A stretch of 64,000 bases of DNA from Streptomyces sp. 840.1 (GTDB lineage: Bacteria > Actinomycetota > Actinomycetes > Streptomycetales > Streptomycetaceae): assembly GCF_003751445.1 (NCBI RefSeq), contig NZ_RJUU01000001.1, forward strand, positions 2,299,001 to 2,363,000. The letters run 5' to 3'. The stretch's first letter is position 1. Every line of letters begins with the position of its first letter. Below the pieces are notes generated by a model that was given only the letters and a program-made list of their open reading frames with translations, was not told where the DNA came from and did no database searches. The translations under genes and the position numbers were made by a program. Positions 1-7,303 of this stretch are shown here, one piece after another.

Positions 1-892
1 ACCCTTCGGCTTGCCTGTAAACGATGGTGGTGTTGCCCACGACGATCCGCGAGCCGTCGCGGAGCGTAGCGCGGGTTGTGTGCTGCCCGTCTACCACGAT
101 GCCGTTGGTAGACCCGAGATCCTGGATCGTCGAGGGCGTTCCGGTCCGGATCTCACAGTGCCGGCGGGAAACGCCGGGGTCGTCGATCCGCACGTCGGCG
201 TCGGTGCTTCGGCCCATCACCAACGTCGGGCGGGAGATCTGATGGCGGGTGCCGTTGATCTCGATCCAGCGTCGCACCTGCGTGTTCGGCAGGGGGCTGG
301 GATTGGCCGGCGGGCGCCGGTCGGATGAGGATGCCGCAGGACGCCCGGCGCCCGGCGGCGGGGTCGCGGGCATGGGCGGGGCGGAGGTGGGCGGATAGCC
401 GTACCCGCCGGGGGCCTGTGGAGCGGCGGGGCGCCCGTGGCCGGAACGAGGGGGGCCGGCCGGCTGTCCGGGCTGGCTCTGGAATCCCTGCGGCTCGGGC
501 TGGCCCTGCTGTGACGTACTCGACGCAAGGGTGCGGCTGCGTACCCGGTACAGGCCGGTGTCGAGGTCGTCGGCCTTCTCCAGGTGGACCTTGATCGGGC
601 CCATGAACGTGTACCGCTGCTGCTTGGCGTAGTCCCGGACCAGGCCCGAGAGCTCGTCGCCCAGCTGGCCCGAGTACGGGCTGAGCCGTTCGTAGTCGGG
701 GGCGCTGAGCTCGACGATGAAGTCGTTGGGGACGACGGTCCGCTCGCGGTTCCAGATGGTGGCGTTGTTGTCGCACTCCCGCTGGAGGGCTCCAGCGATC
801 TCGACAGGCTGCACCTCGGACTTGAAGACCTTGGCGAAAGTGCCATTGACGAGACCTTCGAGACGTTGCTCGAAACGCTTCATGACTCCCAT
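1..892 (-). CDS. fhaA: FhaA-like protein, DUF3662 plus FHA domain (cut by left edge)
   Basis: The gene reads leftward off the window. About 297 codons are visible. Residues 1-115 are the DUF3662 module (start MGVMKRFEQRLEGLVNG). A Pro/Gly/Gln-rich linker follows to about residue 205. The C-terminal FHA domain shows DPGVSRRHCEI and DLGSTNGIVV, the phosphothreonine-binding loop. The last strand (VGNTTIVYRQAEG) is present, and the final base seen is a T, so the stop may lie just outside. A GGAGG ribosome site precedes ATG 892. FhaA proteins bind phosphorylated partners of PknB-type kinases and work in cell-wall and division control. In actinobacteria the gene usually heads a cluster with fhaB, a PP2C phosphatase, rodA/ftsW, pbpA and pknB, expected just left of this window. 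Confidence 0.9.
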   Translation of the reverse strand, partial: MGVMKRFEQRLEGLVNGTFAKVFKSEVQPVEIAGALQRECDNNATIWNRERTVVPNDFIVELSAPDYERLSPYSGQLGDELSGLVRDYAKQQRYTFMGPIKVHLEKADDLDTGLYRVRSRTLASSTSQQGQPEPQGFQSQPGQPAGPPRSGHGRPAAPQAPGGYGYPPTSAPPMPATPPPGAGRPAASSSDRRPPANPSPLPNTQVRRWIEINGTRHQISRPTLVMGRSTDADVRIDDPGVSRRHCEIRTGTPSTIQDLGSTNGIVVDGQHTTRATLRDGSRIVVGNTTIVYRQAEG

Positions 893-1209
893 GGGGCACC
901 TCCTCCGGTGTCGTCGTCCCTGTACTGCTTACTGATCGTATCCACGCGTCGGGAAATCGGCTGGTTCCCCTTGTCTGCACTGCGGATGAGTGTCCCCCCT
1001 CACACGGATCGTAGAGGCGGCCTCCTGACAGTGTCCCGCACCTTGGGTGCACTCAGGAGGAGTGGGGGGCGCCGGGTCCGGGTTCCCGGTTCCCGTCAGG
1101 CGTTCGGTGAAACAAACGGATGTGAATCCGCCCTGTCCAGCGTGCTAATCTTCCTGATGTCGCCAGGGGCTCGCACCGAAAAGTGAGAGTTTCTGGAAAC
1201 ACCACTCAT
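893..1209. other. Intergenic region between fhaA and tRNA-Leu
   Basis: No convincing gene is seen in these 317 bases. The stretch must carry the leftward fhaA promoter and the rightward tRNA promoter. No clear -35/-10 pair stands out by eye. Reading frames crossing it look like chance frames of GC-rich DNA. Confidence 0.5.
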
Positions 1210-1292
1210 GCGCGAGTGGCGGAACGGCAGACGCGCTGGCTTCAGGTGCCAGTGTCCTTAGGGACGTGGGGGTTCAAATCCCCCCTCGCGCA
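1210..1292 (+). tRNA. tRNA-Leu (anticodon CAG)
   Basis: The acceptor arms GCGCGAG (1210-1216) and CTCGCGC (1285-1291) pair perfectly, with discriminator A at 1292. The anticodon stem-loop CTGGC-TTCAGGT-GCCAG puts the anticodon CAG at 1243-1245, which reads the leucine codon CUG, the dominant Leu codon in this GC-rich DNA. A long variable arm follows, as expected for a class II tRNA. The T-loop reads GGTTCAAATCC. CCA is not encoded. The length is 83 nt. Confidence 0.96.
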
Positions 1293-1298
1293 CAAGAG

Positions 1299-1332
1299 AG
1301 AAGCCCCGCAGACCACGGTCTGCGGGGCTTCT
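1299..1332 (+). terminator. Intrinsic-type terminator after tRNA-Leu
   Basis: A perfect hairpin lies 7 nt after the tRNA. Its arm AAGCCCCGCAGACC (1301-1314) is complementary to 1317-1330, and the pairing extends to AG/CT at the base. CTTC and a T-rich run follow. Confidence 0.85.
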
Positions 1333-1377
1333 TCGGTTTGGCGCCCGGCTCGGGTGCGGATGTGCGTGGAGCGCTTG

Positions 1378-1391
1378 GTTTCACGTGAAAC
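1378..1391. other. parS: parS site 1 (ParB-binding palindrome)
   Basis: The 14-bp perfect palindrome GTTTCACGTGAAAC is the core of the bacterial parS site bound by ParB. The flanks are G and G, so the 16-mer is a close but imperfect match to the symmetric TGTTTCACGTGAAACA form. It lies between the tRNA-Leu terminator and the azoreductase terminator. Streptomyces chromosomes carry about two dozen parS sites concentrated around oriC (established knowledge). Confidence 0.9.
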
Positions 1392-1531
1392 GCCCGGTTG
1401 GTGCCCGTTGGGGGTGGTGGCGGTCGGTTGGGGTGGTGGTGGTGGTGCTCCTGGTCGCGCCGGTTGCGGGCGGGGCTGCCGGTCGGGCTGCCCATCGCGC
1501 TTTTCGTCGCGCAGGGAGTGCTGGGATCGTT

Positions 1532-1572
1532 ATACGGAAGGCCGGGACCCAGCGGGTCCCGGCCTTCCGTAT
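1532..1572 (-). terminator. Terminator of the azoreductase gene
   Basis: A 19-bp perfect stem (arms 1532-1550 and 1554-1572) has a 3-nt loop. It lies about 50 nt past the stop of the leftward azoR gene. The symmetric stem could also block rightward read-through from the tRNA side. Confidence 0.8.
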
Positions 1573-1622
1573 GCGTGGAGTCCCGGTTGTGTGGAGCCTC
1601 AGTTGCGTGGGGTCTCAGCGTT

Positions 1623-2234
1623 TCAGGCGGCGAGCCGGGATGCGAGGCTCTTAGCCTTCTCCGCGGCGTCGGTGAGCGCCTTCGCGCGGGAGGCCTCGGC
1701 GAGTGGGATCAGCTCGGCCATAGCCGGATTGCTGTGGGCCAGGGTCAGCTCCGGGACGATGAAGTCGACCTCGGCGCCGAACATGGACGTCAGCAGCGTC
1801 GCCAGGTAGTTCTGGACGAACTCGGCGCCTTCGCGAGGGGTGCCGGCGGCGTAGGAGCCGCCGCGGCTGGCGACGACCGTGATCGGGGTACCGGCAACGG
1901 GGCTGTCGGGGCCGGCGTTGTGGCCCACGACGATGACGTGGTCGAGCCACGCCTTCAGGGTGGAGGGGATCGAGAAGTTGTACATCGGTGCGCCGATCAG
2001 CACCGCGTCCGCGGCGGCCAGTTCGGCGGCCAGTTCGCTGCGCAGCGGGTGCTCGGCGCCGGCGGCGGCGGCCGCGGCATCCAGGTGCGGCAGCGGGTCG
2101 GCGGCGAGATCGCGGTAGACGACCTGTCCGTCGGGGTGCTGCTCACGCCAGGTCTCCACGAATGCTGCGGTGACCTCGCGGGACGCGGATCCCTCGGGGA
2201 AGACGGCGGAGTCGAGGTGCAGAAGCGTGGCCAT
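1623..2234 (-). CDS. azoR: FMN-dependent NADH:quinone oxidoreductase / azoreductase (AzoR)
   Basis: The 203-aa flavodoxin-fold enzyme starts MATLLHLDSAV. It shows the FMN phosphate loop near residue 10 and the family signature GAPMYNFSIPSTLKAWLDHV in mid-protein, plus a Gly-rich RGGSYAAGTPREG loop. AzoR enzymes reduce quinones and azo compounds by two-electron transfer in the cytoplasm, avoiding semiquinone radicals. ATG 2234 follows a GGAG site; an upstream in-frame start lacks one. The gene is divergent from an HxlR-family regulator, and an operator-like palindrome lies between them. A strong hairpin ends the transcript. Family assignment is secure; the physiological substrate is unknown. 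Confidence 0.9.
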   Translation of the reverse strand: MATLLHLDSAVFPEGSASREVTAAFVETWREQHPDGQVVYRDLAADPLPHLDAAAAAAGAEHPLRSELAAELAAADAVLIGAPMYNFSIPSTLKAWLDHVIVVGHNAGPDSPVAGTPITVVASRGGSYAAGTPREGAEFVQNYLATLLTSMFGAEVDFIVPELTLAHSNPAMAELIPLAEASRAKALTDAAEKAKSLASRLAA

Positions 2235-2306
2235 GGGTGTCTCCAGGGGGTGGCGCGGCCTGCCGGTGAAGCGGACCGCTTTTTCGTATGCACCTAGTAA
2301 TAACAT

Positions 2307-2331
2307 AGGGACTTACTAATCGTAAGTCCCT
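2307..2331. promoter_or_regulatory. Inverted-repeat operator between azoR and the HxlR gene
   Basis: AGGGACTTAC and its complement GTAAGTCCCT flank a 5-nt spacer. The core reads TTAC-N5-GTAA, which as I recall is the box used by the Bacillus HxlR/DUF24 quinone sensor CatR. An outer TAGTAA (2295) and TTACTA (2313) pair overlaps it. It sits in the divergent promoter region, within 80 nt of both starts. Confidence 0.75.
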
Positions 2332-2356
2332 CACTGTGGCGCAGTACCCTGGGCGT

Positions 2357-2704
2357 ATGGCGGATCACAGCGAGCAGGCGTGCCGAAGGGTCGACGTGGG
2401 CATCAGCCGCGTCTTCGAGCTGTTCGGCAAGCGCTGGACGGGGCCCATCGTCTCCGTGCTGCTTCAGCAGCCCGTGCACTTCGCTGATCTGCGGCGAGCG
2501 ATTCCCGGCATCAGTGAGCGCATGCTCTCGGACCGGCTGTCCGAACTGGGGACGGCGGGCCTGGTGGTGCGGGAGGTCGACGAGGGGCCGCCGCTGCGGG
2601 TTTCGTACCGCCTGACGCAGGCCGGTGCCGCGATGGAGCCCGCGCTGAAGGAACTGGGGCGCTGGGCGGAGACGCATCTGAAGGACGGCGGGGGCGACTG
2701 CTAG
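2357..2704 (+). CDS. HxlR-family (DUF24) winged-helix regulator, probable redox sensor
   Basis: The 115-aa protein matches the HxlR family length. FELFGKRWTGPIVSVLLQQP is the family's first helix pair. FADLRRAIPGISERMLSDRL is the recognition region. Cys9 (SEQACRRV) occupies the N-terminal position of the redox-active cysteine in YodB, HypR and QorR. ATG 2357 is preferred because TACCCT lies 6 nt upstream as a -10 box, giving a leaderless transcript; a GTG at 2336 is in frame but has no ribosome site. The divergent azoreductase and shared operator fit a repressor that releases azoR on quinone or electrophile stress, as YodB does in Bacillus (inference). Confidence 0.86.
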   Translation: MADHSEQACRRVDVGISRVFELFGKRWTGPIVSVLLQQPVHFADLRRAIPGISERMLSDRLSELGTAGLVVREVDEGPPLRVSYRLTQAGAAMEPALKELGRWAETHLKDGGGDC

Positions 2705-2757
2705 GGCCTGTCGTGCGGGTCAGATCTCATCGGACTGGATCAGGTCGGCCGCGGCAG

Positions 2758-2787
2758 GTCGGATCAGACCGGGTCGGATCAGGCCGG
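2758..2787. repeat. 15-bp tandem repeat, two copies
   Basis: GTCGGATCAGACCGG (2758-2772) is followed at once by GTCGGATCAGGCCGG (2773-2787). A degenerate third copy (CTGGATCAGGTCGG) lies just upstream. The repeat is in the roughly 300-bp gene-free stretch before the DUF2252 gene. Confidence 0.7.
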
Positions 2788-2831
2788 CTCGGGTGAGGCC
2801 GGGTGAGGGGTGTGGGACCTGGTGCCGGGAG

Positions 2832-2840
2832 TTGTCCACA
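2832..2840 (+). other. DnaA box
   Basis: TTGTCCACA is the preferred DnaA-binding 9-mer of Streptomyces. It is the first of a pair in the leader of the DUF2252 gene. Confidence 0.6.
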
Positions 2841-2896
2841 GGTACGTGGAGTGCTCGGGGCATCGGACGCTGCTGCCGGATCACCCGCGCCTGTGC

Positions 2897-2905
2897 TTGT
2901 CCACA
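2897..2905 (+). other. DnaA box
   Basis: TTGTCCACA again, in the same orientation, 65 bp after the preceding copy. Confidence 0.6.
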
Positions 2906-3008
2906 GGGGGAGACGGCCGGCTGTGAACGGCGGTACCGTCGTCGGCAGTTGATGTTGGACCGGGTTGCCGGACGGCGGCTCCGGGCGAAGCCGGGGGAGC
3001 CGCGCGCC

Positions 3009-4460
3009 ATGGGTGAGATCGAAGCGTCGGTGCCGGTGCAACGGGCCGTGGAGGGTGATCCGCGCATTCCGGTCGTGCCCGGGTTCGCCCGGCGCAGGCA
3101 CTCGGGGGAGCCGGGTGGCCCGCAGTCGCCGCGCGAGGCGGGCAAGGCCCTCCGTGCGCGTGTGCCCCGGTCCGCGCACGCCTCGCTCGTCCTGCCCGAG
3201 AACAGGCCCGACGCGGTCCGGGCGGTCGAGGAGTCGAACCGGGGCCGGGTGCCCGCGCTCACGCCGATCCGGGTGGGGCGCATGGCGGCCACCCCGTTCG
3301 CCTTTCTCCGGGGTTCGGCCGGGCTGATGGCCCACGACCTGGTAGGCACCCCCGTCACCGGCGTGGGAGCCCAGCTCTGCGGTGACGCCCACGCGGCCAA
3401 CTTCGGCCTTTACGGCGATGCGCGCGGCAACCTGGTCATGGACCTGAACGACTTCGACGAGACCGTGAACGGCCCTTGGGAGTGGGACCTCAAGCGTCTG
3501 GCCACCTCGCTGGTGCTCGCGGGCCGTGAGGCGGGCGCGGACGAGGAGACGTGCCGCAGGGGCGCGTACGACACGGTGGGCGCCTACCGGCGCACGATGC
3601 GGCTGCTGGCCAAACTGCCCGCTCTCGACGCGTGGAACGCCATCGCGGACGAGGAACTCGTCTCGCACACGGACGCGCGTGATCTGCTCGGCACCCTGGA
3701 GCGGGTCTCGGAGAAGGCCCGCAACAACACCAGCGCCCGCTTCGCCGCGAAGTCCACGGAGGACTCCGGGGACGGCGGACGCCGGTTCGTCGACGCACCG
3801 CCGGTGCTGCGCCGGGTGCCGGACGCGGAGGCGGCGGCCGTGGCGGCGGGGCTCGGTGAGTATCTGGGCACCGTCTCGCCGGACCGGGTTCCGCTGCTCG
3901 CCCGGTACGCGATCCACGATGTGGCGTTCCGGGTGGTCGGTACCGGGAGCGTGGGCACCCGGTCGTATGTGGTGCTGCTCGTGGACCACCGGGGCGAGCC
4001 GCTGGTGCTGCAGGTGAAGGAGGCCAGGCCCTCGGTGCTGGCGCCTCATCTGCCCGCTGTGGGGTTCGAGGTGCCGGAGGCGGGTCACGAGGGGCGCCGG
4101 GTGGTGCTCGGGCAGAAGCGGATGCAGGTCGTCAGCGACATCCTGCTCGGCTGGGCGACCGTGGACGGCCGGCCCTTCCAGGTGAGGCAGTTCAGGAACC
4201 GCAAGGGCAGCGTCGACCCGGCGGCCCTGGCGGCCGACCAGGTCGACGACTACGGCCGGATGACCGGCGCGCTGCTGGCTCGGGCGCACGCGCACAGCGC
4301 CGACCCCCGGCTCATCGCGGGCTACTGCGGCAAGAACGACGAGCTGGACGAGGCGGTGGCGGCGTTCGCCGTGACCTATGCGGACCGCACGGAGGCGGAT
4401 CACGCCGAGCTCGTGCGGGCGATCGCCGCAGGCCGCATACGGGCCGAGCCGGGGGTGTGA
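3009..4460 (+). CDS. DUF2252 family protein
   Basis: The 483-aa protein is of the usual DUF2252 length. Recognisable signatures are RVGRMAATPFAFLRGSAG, the GDAHAANFGLYG loop and LVMDLNDFDETVNGPWEWDL, followed near the end by LARAHAHSADPR. The HxN and D(F/L)ND motifs resemble the catalytic and metal loops of protein-kinase-like and aminoglycoside-kinase folds, so phosphotransfer is plausible, but the family has no established reaction. GGGGGAG lies 9 nt before ATG 3009; an upstream in-frame start at 2793 would add 72 residues of low-complexity sequence across the DnaA boxes. It appears monocistronic. Confidence 0.85.
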   Translation: MGEIEASVPVQRAVEGDPRIPVVPGFARRRHSGEPGGPQSPREAGKALRARVPRSAHASLVLPENRPDAVRAVEESNRGRVPALTPIRVGRMAATPFAFLRGSAGLMAHDLVGTPVTGVGAQLCGDAHAANFGLYGDARGNLVMDLNDFDETVNGPWEWDLKRLATSLVLAGREAGADEETCRRGAYDTVGAYRRTMRLLAKLPALDAWNAIADEELVSHTDARDLLGTLERVSEKARNNTSARFAAKSTEDSGDGGRRFVDAPPVLRRVPDAEAAAVAAGLGEYLGTVSPDRVPLLARYAIHDVAFRVVGTGSVGTRSYVVLLVDHRGEPLVLQVKEARPSVLAPHLPAVGFEVPEAGHEGRRVVLGQKRMQVVSDILLGWATVDGRPFQVRQFRNRKGSVDPAALAADQVDDYGRMTGALLARAHAHSADPRLIAGYCGKNDELDEAVAAFAVTYADRTEADHAELVRAIAAGRIRAEPGV

Positions 4461-4518
4461 AGCCCGTCGCGCGGACCGCGCGTCTCCGGGGTGCGGGCCG
4501 TGGCCATACGCTGGACGG

Positions 4519-5511
4519 GTGACCCACGAAGCCGCCGGGGTGCCGACCACCCGGAACGACGATGACCGGCAGGACCAGGACCGGCAGGACCAGGACGAGG
4601 ACCGGCAGCACGGGCAGCCCGGCCGTCCGTCCGACGCGGATGCCCAGGCGGACGCGGACGCCCACGCGGAGACCGTTCCTCCCGCCGGGGCCCCCGCAGA
4701 CGGTGCCGACGGTGCCGACGGCGGGCCTGCGGGGCAGGAGCGGCCCGAGGCGCGCCTCGCGCACGCTGTACGGGTCGCCGAGCAGGCCCTGATCGAGTTC
4801 GAGATCGCGGTGGAGACCTTCCGGGTGGAAGTGGAGAACTTCTCCCGGCTGCATCACCAGCGACTGGGCCCGATGTACACACGTCTCGACGAGCTCGATG
4901 CGCAGATCGCGGAGGCACGGGCCGCGATGACCGGTGACCCCGAGGATCTGCGCAAGGCGCAGGAGGCGCGGGCGGTCGTCATGCCGATGCCGGGTGTCGA
5001 CGAGCTGTTCCACGACTGGATGGACTCCGACGGGCTGTCCCCCGAGGCGAGCGCGATGCTGACCGAGCAGCCCGTCAGGCCGCCGAAGCGGGTCCGGCCG
5101 ACCGAGGAGGCCCGCAAGCTGTACCGCGAGCTGGCGCGCAAGGCCCATCCGGACCTGGCCCAGGACGAGGTGGAGCGGGCCCGCAGGGACGAGTTCATCA
5201 CCCGCGTCAATGCCGCGTACGGGCGTGGGGACGAGGCGCTCCTCAGGGAGCTGGCCCAGGAGTGGGCGGCCGGGCCGGTTGCCCCGGAGGCGGAGCTGGG
5301 CGAGGCCGACGAGCTGTACGCCCGGCTGAACTGGCTGACCCAGCGCAAGGAACTGCTGACGCTGCTCGCCCAGGAACTGGAGCAGAGCGCGATCGGCGCC
5401 ATGCTGCGGATGGCCCCGGACGATCCGGATCACCTGCTCGAAGAGATCGCCGATCAGTTGCTGGGCGAGGTGTCGCGGCGCGAGTCGGAGCTGGCAGCCC
5501 TGGTGCAGTAG
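4519..5511 (+). CDS. J-domain (DnaJ-like) co-chaperone protein
   Basis: The 330-aa cytoplasmic protein has a disordered acidic, Gln/Asp-rich N-terminus (about residues 1-75, with repeated RQDQD), a predicted coiled coil (about 80-140) and a J-like module near 195-245. That module contains LYRELARKAHPDLAQDE, with the diagnostic HPD tripeptide that stimulates DnaK ATPase. The J module is not N-terminal, unlike DnaJ, and the Gly/Phe and zinc-finger regions are missing, so it is a specialised type III J protein. GTG 4519 follows a TACGCT -10 box 6 nt upstream, the leaderless pattern. Client and DnaK partner are unknown. Confidence 0.78.
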   Translation: MTHEAAGVPTTRNDDDRQDQDRQDQDEDRQHGQPGRPSDADAQADADAHAETVPPAGAPADGADGADGGPAGQERPEARLAHAVRVAEQALIEFEIAVETFRVEVENFSRLHHQRLGPMYTRLDELDAQIAEARAAMTGDPEDLRKAQEARAVVMPMPGVDELFHDWMDSDGLSPEASAMLTEQPVRPPKRVRPTEEARKLYRELARKAHPDLAQDEVERARRDEFITRVNAAYGRGDEALLRELAQEWAAGPVAPEAELGEADELYARLNWLTQRKELLTLLAQELEQSAIGAMLRMAPDDPDHLLEEIADQLLGEVSRRESELAALVQ

Positions 5512-5557
5512 CGTTTCCGGGGATTTCGAAGCGTAATGACGAGAGAAGGCATGACCC

Positions 5558-5902
5558 ATGAATTTCGGCCCGCTTCCCACGGTCGATGTCACGGCGGTGC
5601 CGGCGGACGGCCTCGTGCTGGACGTACGGGAGGACGACGAATGGGCGGCCGGACACGTCGACGGCGCCCTGCACATCCCGATGAGCGGTTTCGTGGGCCG
5701 CTTCGGTGAGCTGACCGAGGCGGCTGAGGACGGCCGGCGCGTGCATGTGATGTGCCGGGTCGGCGGTCGGTCCGCCCAGGTCACCCAGTACCTGGTGCAG
5801 CAGGGCATCGACGCCGTGAACATCGATGGCGGCATGCTCGCCTGGGATGCGGCCGGGCGCCCGATGGTCACCGACAGCGGCAACCCGGCCTTCGTCGTCT
5901 GA
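5558..5902 (+). CDS. Rhodanese-like sulfurtransferase, single domain
   Basis: The 114-aa protein has VLDVREDDEWAAGHVDGALH, the rhodanese entry motif, and the active-site loop CRVGGRS with Cys66 as the predicted persulfide carrier. It ends with the family's GGMLAWDAAGRP. The length fits a one-domain GlpE/PspE-type enzyme. AGAAGG lies about 10 nt before ATG 5558. It follows the J-domain gene by 46 nt and may share its transcript. The sulfur donor and acceptor are unknown. Confidence 0.9.
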   Translation: MNFGPLPTVDVTAVPADGLVLDVREDDEWAAGHVDGALHIPMSGFVGRFGELTEAAEDGRRVHVMCRVGGRSAQVTQYLVQQGIDAVNIDGGMLAWDAAGRPMVTDSGNPAFVV

Positions 5903-5966
5903 CCTGGGCGTCTTCGGGCGTTCCGGGGCCCCGGACTCGCTCTTCCGGGGCCCGGCGCGGGTGCGT

Positions 5967-7175
5967 TCAGCCGAGGTCGAGATCGAGGGAGTGCGCGGCC
6001 AGCAGGTCGCCCAGCGCCTCCTCGTGAGCGGCGGCCGGGCCGAGAGAGAGCTCGATCTGCTTTGCCCAGGCGTGGAAGCGGTGCAGGACGTAGTCGGTGT
6101 CCGCGCCGAAGCCCCCGTGCAGGTGCTGTGCCGTCTGCACGACCCGGCGGACCCCGTCCGACGCCCAGATCTTCGCCACGGCTACATCGCCCGCAGGGGG
6201 AAGCGCGCCGCTCCCGCCGGTGGCGATCCGCCAGGCGGCCTGCCAGAGGGTCACCTCCATGGCCCGCAGATCGATGTAACGGTCCGCGGCCTGTACGGCG
6301 ACGGACTGAAAAGTCGCCACGGGGAAGCCGAACTGCTCGCGCTTCCCCGTGTACTCGCTCGTCATGGCCAGTACGGCCTCGCCAAGGCCCAGCGCCAGTG
6401 CGCAGGTTCCGGTGGTGAGCAGTGCGTGCAGCCACTCCCAGGCACCGGCGGCGTCGATCAGCTCGCGGTCCGAGACCCGTACCGCGTCCAGCCGTACCTC
6501 ACCGAACAGTTCGCCGCTGGTGGAGACCTGCTCCGCGATGGTGAGACCGTCGTGGCCGCGCCGGACCAGGGCCACGACTGCCCTGCCGTCCCCGGTATGC
6601 GCGGGCACCGCGATCCAGTCCGCGGCCTGCGCCCACGGGACGGCCGACTGAACACCGTCCAGCACCCAGCCGGCTTCCGAGCCGTCGTCCCCGGCCGACT
6701 CGCCCCCGGTCCCGCTTGCGGCTGCCTCGCTCGCGGCGCCGTCGCGGCGTGCCGTGACGGCGAGTTCGGCCGGATCGTGGCCGGTGCGCCCATTGGCTCC
6801 GACGGTGAGGACCAGCTCACCGCGGCCCACGCCGGGCAGCAGCTCGGCGGCCAGCTTCTGGTCCCCGTAGCGCTGGAGCGCCATCGCGACCGCGCACGTC
6901 TCCAGCAGCGGGACCCGGGCGAGGACCTTCGCCGACTCGCGCAGCACCAGGCAGAGCGCGATCAGGTCGAGGCCCGCACCGCCGTGTTCGGGTGACAGCG
7001 TCAGGCTCAGCAGGTCTCCGGCGGCGAGACCGGCCCACAGCGGCCGGTCGATGTCCTCGGCCACCGCACCCGGTACGAGTGCGGGGCTGGGCACCGCGTC
7101 GGGTGCAACGCCCGAGAAGACGGCTCGTGCCGCCTCTGCGGCTGCCTGCTGTTCCTCGGTGTAGGTGAAGTCCAC
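5967..7175 (-). CDS. Acyl-CoA dehydrogenase family flavoenzyme
   Basis: The 402-aa protein covers the three acyl-CoA dehydrogenase domains: N-terminal helices (MDFTYTEEQQAAAEAARAVF), a middle beta domain (LTVGANGRTG) and a C-terminal helical bundle with REQFGFPVATFQSVAVQAAD and AQHLHGGFGADTDYVLHR. These enzymes make alpha,beta-unsaturated acyl-CoA and pass electrons to ETF. It is diverged, so the catalytic base needs an alignment. GTG 7175 follows GGAGG at good distance. It lies 128 nt past paaE in the same direction, but a KstR-type operator in the gap argues for its own promoter and for a steroid side-chain or fatty acid substrate (inference). Confidence 0.85.
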   Translation of the reverse strand: MDFTYTEEQQAAAEAARAVFSGVAPDAVPSPALVPGAVAEDIDRPLWAGLAAGDLLSLTLSPEHGGAGLDLIALCLVLRESAKVLARVPLLETCAVAMALQRYGDQKLAAELLPGVGRGELVLTVGANGRTGHDPAELAVTARRDGAASEAAASGTGGESAGDDGSEAGWVLDGVQSAVPWAQAADWIAVPAHTGDGRAVVALVRRGHDGLTIAEQVSTSGELFGEVRLDAVRVSDRELIDAAGAWEWLHALLTTGTCALALGLGEAVLAMTSEYTGKREQFGFPVATFQSVAVQAADRYIDLRAMEVTLWQAAWRIATGGSGALPPAGDVAVAKIWASDGVRRVVQTAQHLHGGFGADTDYVLHRFHAWAKQIELSLGPAAAHEEALGDLLAAHSLDLDLG

Positions 7176-7231
7176 TGTCCTGGCCTCCCGCGAACCGCTG
7201 TGCTCGTACCGGACCTGACGGAGCGTCAAGA

Positions 7232-7245
7232 TAGAACAGGTTCTA
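7232..7245. promoter_or_regulatory. KstR-type operator before the acyl-CoA dehydrogenase gene
   Basis: The perfect palindrome TAGAACAGGTTCTA fits the published KstR consensus TNNAACNNGTTNNA exactly. It lies 57-70 nt before the GTG start. On the minus strand CTTGACG just downstream could serve as -35. KstR is a TetR repressor of sterol catabolism in mycobacteria and rhodococci. No kstR gene is in this window. Confidence 0.7.
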
Positions 7246-7303
7246 CAAGAAGGGAACAGGCGCGGTCCGGGCGCGGCGCGGGTGCGCCACGCGGCCGGCC
7301 CGG

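Noticed and set aside
4312..6435. A 707-codon open frame on the minus strand across the DUF2252, J-domain and rhodanese genes
   Set aside because: It is antisense to three genes with clear family motifs. Its translation is Arg/Pro/Gly-rich without domains, as expected for a shadow frame in high-GC DNA.
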